Of a stretch of 64,000 nt of DNA, positions 60,559 to 64,000 are shown in pieces. This stretch comes from Dictyobacter formicarum (GTDB lineage Bacteria; Chloroflexota; Ktedonobacteria; Ktedonobacterales; Ktedonobacteraceae). The stretch's first letter is position 1; each line of letters begins with the position of its first letter. A program made the position numbers and the translations under genes. Below the pieces are notes generated by a model that saw only the letters and a list, made by a program, of their open reading frames with translations, was not told where the DNA came from and searched no databases. The stretch covers positions 62,001-126,000 of the forward strand of contig NZ_BNJJ01000005.1 in assembly GCF_016587435.1 (NCBI RefSeq), in the 5' to 3' direction.

Positions 60559-61838
60559 CATTTTTGAAGCCGGCACCAGTGCCGGTGCGGCCATTCAGCA
60601 GTGGGGGCATGTGCGCCTCTTCTCTCCCTGGAAATATCTCGTAGATATCGAAGCGCAGGCACTCTTGCGAGAAACCTCGTGGACTATGCCTGATCCGGAG
60701 GGCTATCCAACCGGGCAGCAGTTTCTGGATGCCTATCTTACTCCCCTGGCGCAGACCCGCCAGCTTGCGCCGTGCATTCACTGGAATACCCGCGTGCTGG
60801 CCGTCACGCGCCAGGGATACGATAAAATGAAAACGGCGGGCCGCGAGCAGGCGCCACTGCTCGTGCGGGTTCAAACAGCTGATGGTCGTGAAGAAGATAT
60901 CCTGGCCCGAGCGATCATTGATGCTTCAGGTACCTACGGTCAGCCCAATCCGCTTGGAGCAAGCGGAACCCATGCGCGTGGTGAAAAAGCCCTCGCGGAG
61001 CACCTCTTCTATGGCATTCCACACATCCTGGGCCAGCATTGGAACCGCTTTGCCGGACGCCGGGTGCTGGTCGTGGGCAGCGGCCATTCCGCCTTCAATG
61101 CGCTACTGGATCTGGCGACGCTGGCCGAACAGGAGTCAGCCACCACGATTCAATGGGCCATCCGGCGTCCACATATCCACCAATTGTTTGGCGGCGGAGA
61201 GCAAGATGGGCTGCCAGCGCGAGGCCAATTAGGGATGAGAATCCAACAGTTGGTTCAGCAGGGCCGGGTCGCCCTGGTAACTGGTGTGCAGATTGAGGCA
61301 CTCCACGCGACCGATGCTGGCATGGTCGTCGCTGGTGAAGATCGGCTGACCCCGGTGGATGAAATCATCGTCACCACAGGCTTCCGTCCTGATCTCTCGT
61401 TACTGCAAGAATTGCGCCTGGGGCTTGACCCGATCACCGAGAGCCCAGTCGCCCTGGCTCCTCTGATTGATCCCAACGTCCACAGTTGTGGCACTGTTCC
61501 GCCACATGGGATTGATGAGCTTTCACATCCAGAACCCAATGTCTATATCGTGGGCATGAAAAGCTATGGGCGCGCCCCCACCTTCCTGATGCTCACCGGC
61601 TATGAACAGGTCCGTTCTATTACCTGTGCCCTCACCGGCGATTGGGAGCGCGCGCGCACAGTCCAACTCGAGTTACCCGAAACAGGGGTCTGCTCCACTG
61701 ATTTCGGTGGATCGTGCTGCCAGACAGCCCCCGACGCGAAAGAGAGTGTGCATGCGGCCACCTCAACAGCCTGCTGTTCACCAGCAGCCCCTGCGCTCAT
61801 TACGATTGGGGGAACTCGAAAAACTGAGGGAACGTGCT

Positions 61839-63146
61839 GTGGCGAATGAGCAACCGGTGATCCAGCAAGGCCCCCACGACCACACCACACCAGGAGCAGG
61901 AGCCGGGCCACCTCGGCTCCCCTCCCTGTATTATGGCTGGGTTCTGGTGATCACGCTCGGACTGACCACCATCATCTCCTATGGCACAACCCAGTATCTC
62001 TTTGGGGTTCTGGTCGTGCCGATTAGCCACACCTTTCACTGGAACCGCACTAGCATCTCGGGAGCCTATGCGCTCGGTTCTTTCATAGCGGGTATCCTGG
62101 GCATCCCAGTTGGCTTTTTCATTGATCGACAAGGGGCGCGGCTCCTGATGACCTGTGGCTCCCTGTTAGCAGGGATCACCTTCATCGGACTATCCATGAT
62201 GCAACAGGTATGGCAGTTCTATCTGCTCTGGTCCGGTGGCTTTGGTCTGGTGATGGCGCTCACCTTTTATCCCATCTCCTTCGCCGTGATCACGAATTGG
62301 TTTGATCATAAACGCGGGAAAGCGATGGCCCTGCTCACCCTCATCGGCGGCCTCGCATCCCCACTGTTTCTTCCCCTCGCGGGGCTCTTGATCCCATCCA
62401 TCGGCTGGCAATACACCGTCATCCTCTGTGGACTCCTGCACCTTCTCGTTGCCGCTCCCCTCCACGGGCTCCTGCTTCGCCGCTCACCCGAAGAGCAAGG
62501 ACTGTCTCCTGATGGGCAAAAACACAGATCCATGTACCGTGAGCACAAAGAACGGATACGGGGTGCGTCTGTCGCGCTGACACTCAAGGATGCTTCGTTC
62601 TGGATGCTAACCATGGCGCTGTCGCTTGGTACCCTCGGGAATATGATCGTTTTTGCCCATCAAATCGCCTATCTGATCGACAAACACTACGCCAGTGCGC
62701 TTGCGGCAACCATCGCAGGTATGCTCGGCGTTGCCAGCCTGCCTGGACGCTATCTCTTAAACGTGGTGAGCGGGAAAATATCCGCACAAAAAATGTTAGC
62801 CTGCTGTTACGCCATTCAGGCGGTTGGTCTCCTCGTGTTGATCACGGCGCCCTCGTCTGGCTGGCTCATCCTCTACATCATCGCCTATGGCGGAGCCTAT
62901 GGAGCTGTTTCACCCTTACGAGCAACGGTGATGGCCGAGAAGTTTGGACGCCGTGCCTATGGCAGTATTACCGCCCTCCAAGGCATCCCCATTGCCTGCT
63001 GTGCAGCGGCTGGCCCATTGATGGCAGGGTGGCTCTATGATCTGTTTCAGCAGTATGACCAAGCCTTTTGGCTCTGCGCGGCCGGTTGCCTCCTTGCCAC
63101 CGTGGGCATCTGGTTCACCCCATCATCTCCGACGCAGTCCCTGTAA
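61839..63146 (+). CDS. MFS transporter (OFA-like) in the arsenic island
   Basis: A 435-residue major facilitator with twelve helices: YYGWVLVITLGLTTIISYGTTQYLFGVLVVPISHTFHWNRTSISGAYALGSFIAGILGIPVGFFIDRQGARLLM, the OFA-type plan. GTG at 61839 has GAGGGAA upstream and overlaps the flavoprotein by 11 bases, so they are coupled. A role in exporting an arsenical or its product is likely from context. Other MFS proteins such as ArsJ and ArsK act this way. The substrate cannot be read from the sequence. Confidence 0.82.
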   Translation: MANEQPVIQQGPHDHTTPGAGAGPPRLPSLYYGWVLVITLGLTTIISYGTTQYLFGVLVVPISHTFHWNRTSISGAYALGSFIAGILGIPVGFFIDRQGARLLMTCGSLLAGITFIGLSMMQQVWQFYLLWSGGFGLVMALTFYPISFAVITNWFDHKRGKAMALLTLIGGLASPLFLPLAGLLIPSIGWQYTVILCGLLHLLVAAPLHGLLLRRSPEEQGLSPDGQKHRSMYREHKERIRGASVALTLKDASFWMLTMALSLGTLGNMIVFAHQIAYLIDKHYASALAATIAGMLGVASLPGRYLLNVVSGKISAQKMLACCYAIQAVGLLVLITAPSSGWLILYIIAYGGAYGAVSPLRATVMAEKFGRRAYGSITALQGIPIACCAAAGPLMAGWLYDLFQQYDQAFWLCAAGCLLATVGIWFTPSSPTQSL

Positions 63147-63296
63147 GGATTTCACGACTTTTCCAGGAAGAACATCTTCAGAGAAACAACGGCAAAAGTC
63201 GCGTGATACACACGCACTACCCATGATATTTGTCATGGTCACATCTGGAGGAATCTCACTTCTCATCCCGTTCATAGACGGGTACACTCTTGCGTA

Positions 63297-63396
63297 GGAA
63301 CACAGGCTTCAAGCAACAGCGTGTTCCCATTTCACCATTGTGTCCCGCGACAGCTTCGCGCTGCAATGGGCGGCGGTACCAAAGGCGTGAAGCCCA
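63297..63396 (+). promoter_or_regulatory. Leader able to form a pseudoknot before the PEP-enzyme gene
   Basis: GGAACAC (63297-63303) pairs with GTGTTCC (63321-63327). Its loop holds GGCTTCA (63305-63311), which can pair with TGAAGCC (63388-63394), just before the AAAGGAG ribosome site at 63402-63408. A second hairpin (CCATTG/CAATGG) lies between. The geometry resembles a translation-controlling riboswitch. No known class fitted by eye. Confidence 0.35.
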
Positions 63397-63416
63397 GAAA
63401 GAAAGGAGACCGTCGT

Positions 63417-64000
63417 ATGAGTCAGCACCGTCAGGACCTTCCAGGAAACCACGAAAACCTCCCCGTTGACCGTGCTCTTGTGATTCCCTTGCAGAGTCTT
63501 GACCAAACAACCCGCCCGCTTGCCGGAGGAAAGGCTGCCAACTTAGGTGCACTGATCCAGGCCGGCTTCTGCGTGCCAACGGGCTTCTGCATCACCACCG
63601 CAGCCTATGAGCAGGTGTTCGCGACAGCTGCGCTTGACATCTATCTTGCAGAGTTGGAAACACTTGCGCGCTCGGAGAACGCACGTCAAATCGAACTGGC
63701 ACAGACCATCCGCACCGCATTGTGTCAGACCCCTCTGCCGACAGCGGTCAGCGAGGCTATTACCTCCGCATATCAGATGCTCGCTGCGGGTTCACCAATC
63801 GCGGTCTCGGTTCGATCCTCGGCAACCACGGAAGATTTGCCAGACGCCTCCTTTGTCGGGCAACAAGAAACCGTGCTAAATGTCATTGGCAGTGAGGCCA
63901 TCCTCTCAGCGGTCCAGCACTGTTTTGCCTCGCTGTGGACAGACCGCGCCATCCAGTACCGCAGCAGCCTGGACATTGCACCTCGGAATCTGGCCTTTGG
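63417..64000 (+). CDS. PEP synthase-like/PEP-pyruvate binding domain protein, 5' part
   Basis: The first 194 residues of a large protein that runs past the window. ARG/ASN-rich start, then LAGGKAANLGALIQAGFCVPTGFCITTAAYEQVF and PIAVSVRSSATTEDLPDASFVGQQETVLNVIG, which are the N-terminal ATP-grasp motifs of PEP synthase, PPDK and rifampicin phosphotransferase. The Arg and Ser of SVRSSATTED form the nucleotide site. PEP synthase is likeliest, but the missing C-terminus decides. AAAGGAG precedes the ATG at 63417. Confidence 0.82.
   Translation, partial: MSQHRQDLPGNHENLPVDRALVIPLQSLDQTTRPLAGGKAANLGALIQAGFCVPTGFCITTAAYEQVFATAALDIYLAELETLARSENARQIELAQTIRTALCQTPLPTAVSEAITSAYQMLAAGSPIAVSVRSSATTEDLPDASFVGQQETVLNVIGSEAILSAVQHCFASLWTDRAIQYRSSLDIAPRNLAF

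Larger units (their letters stand above)
58645..61849 (+). pseudogene. FAD/NAD(P) oxidoreductase (ArsO-like) split by an ISL3 element
   Basis: The 5' part (58645-58750) reads YPIVIIGAGPIGLAAAAHALRKGETPLIF. The IS follows, and the frame resumes after 60566 as EAGTSAGAAIQQWGHVRLFSPWKY. Removing the IS and one copy of the duplicated CATTTTTG restores one frame (LIFEAGTSAG) of about 465 residues. GAGPIG is the FAD loop and VVGSGHSAFNALL the NADPH loop. A Cys-rich tail (CCQTA, ACCSPAAPAL, CCGE) may bind arsenic. The group is the ArsO-type monooxygenase of arsenic operons. Without excision the protein cannot be made whole. Confidence 0.88.

Noticed and set aside
63297..63400. T-box or c-di-GMP riboswitch before the PEP-enzyme gene
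   Set aside because: GGCGGTACC is only partly like the T-box bulge and no specifier stem is seen; the c-di-GMP consensus does not fit.
1..64000. CRISPR arrays, rRNA and tRNA genes
   Set aside because: No regularly spaced repeats, rRNA landmarks or tRNA cloverleaf patterns were noticed by eye; a search with dedicated tools could still find a tRNA.

Overview
The window looks like chromosomal DNA of a Ktedonobacteria-type member of the Chloroflexota. This rests on gene content and protein style (DUF190/CBS proteins, ArsR-rhodanese fusions, sigma-Z-like factor, mixed GC near 50 percent, many remnant mobile elements); no rRNA or tRNA was recognised, so the assignment is an inference. The left edge (1-2895) is the end of an oligosaccharide ABC transporter of the LplB/YtcP/LplA type. 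Next comes a metal-transport block on the minus strand (3132-9289): Ca2+/Na+ antiporter, CDF exporter, a DUF190 protein, a DUF190-four-CBS protein, an NRAMP transporter, a CsoR-like regulator without cysteines and a frameshifted MerR regulator. A riboswitch-like leader with an intrinsic terminator sits in front of the DUF190/CDF/antiporter operon.

From 10049 to 15371 (minus) there is an organosulfur scavenging operon: FMN-dependent monooxygenase, SsuA/SsuC/SsuB-type ABC transporter and two flavin reductases. Divergently, 15828-18922 encodes an ArsR-rhodanese regulator, a rhodanese-metallo-beta-lactamase enzyme and an MFS permease, a likely persulfide/sulfane-sulfur module. 19000-26972 is a worn region: decayed TetR, epoxide hydrolase and quinone oxidoreductase pieces, an intact epoxide hydrolase, an NTF2-like protein, an SDR, an HxlR regulator, an IS3-family element that has removed the 5' end of an aldo/keto reductase, and a DHA2 drug exporter.

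27154-38130 is a copper/iron/zinc region: multicopper oxidase, truncated copper ATPase, DUF302 protein, CtaG-like protein, low-affinity iron permease, orphan metal-binding domain, a His-rich protein, a CooC/MinD-like ATPase and a complete zinc/manganese ABC importer with two permeases. A shared 15-bp palindrome (TGATAC-N3-GTATCA type) precedes both the ATPase and the importer. 38210-51584 is a defence island: a complete type II Wadjet system (jetABCD, minus strand) plus a nucleotidyltransferase-like gene, bordered by a recombinase remnant that was broken by a 162-bp MITE and, on the other side, by a full-length recombinase with altered catalytic residues.

51772-63146 is an arsenic island: arsC, an aquaglyceroporin, an ArsR-ArsC fusion, a sigma-Z-like factor with a Cys-rich tail, a small CC-repeat protein, a frameshifted M28 peptidase, an HNH endonuclease, a MarR regulator with two matched operators around a perfect promoter, ArsN1, a flavoprotein gene split by an ISL3-family insertion (8-bp target duplication CATTTTTG), and an MFS permease. 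The window ends inside a PEP-synthase-like gene preceded by a leader that can fold into a pseudoknot.
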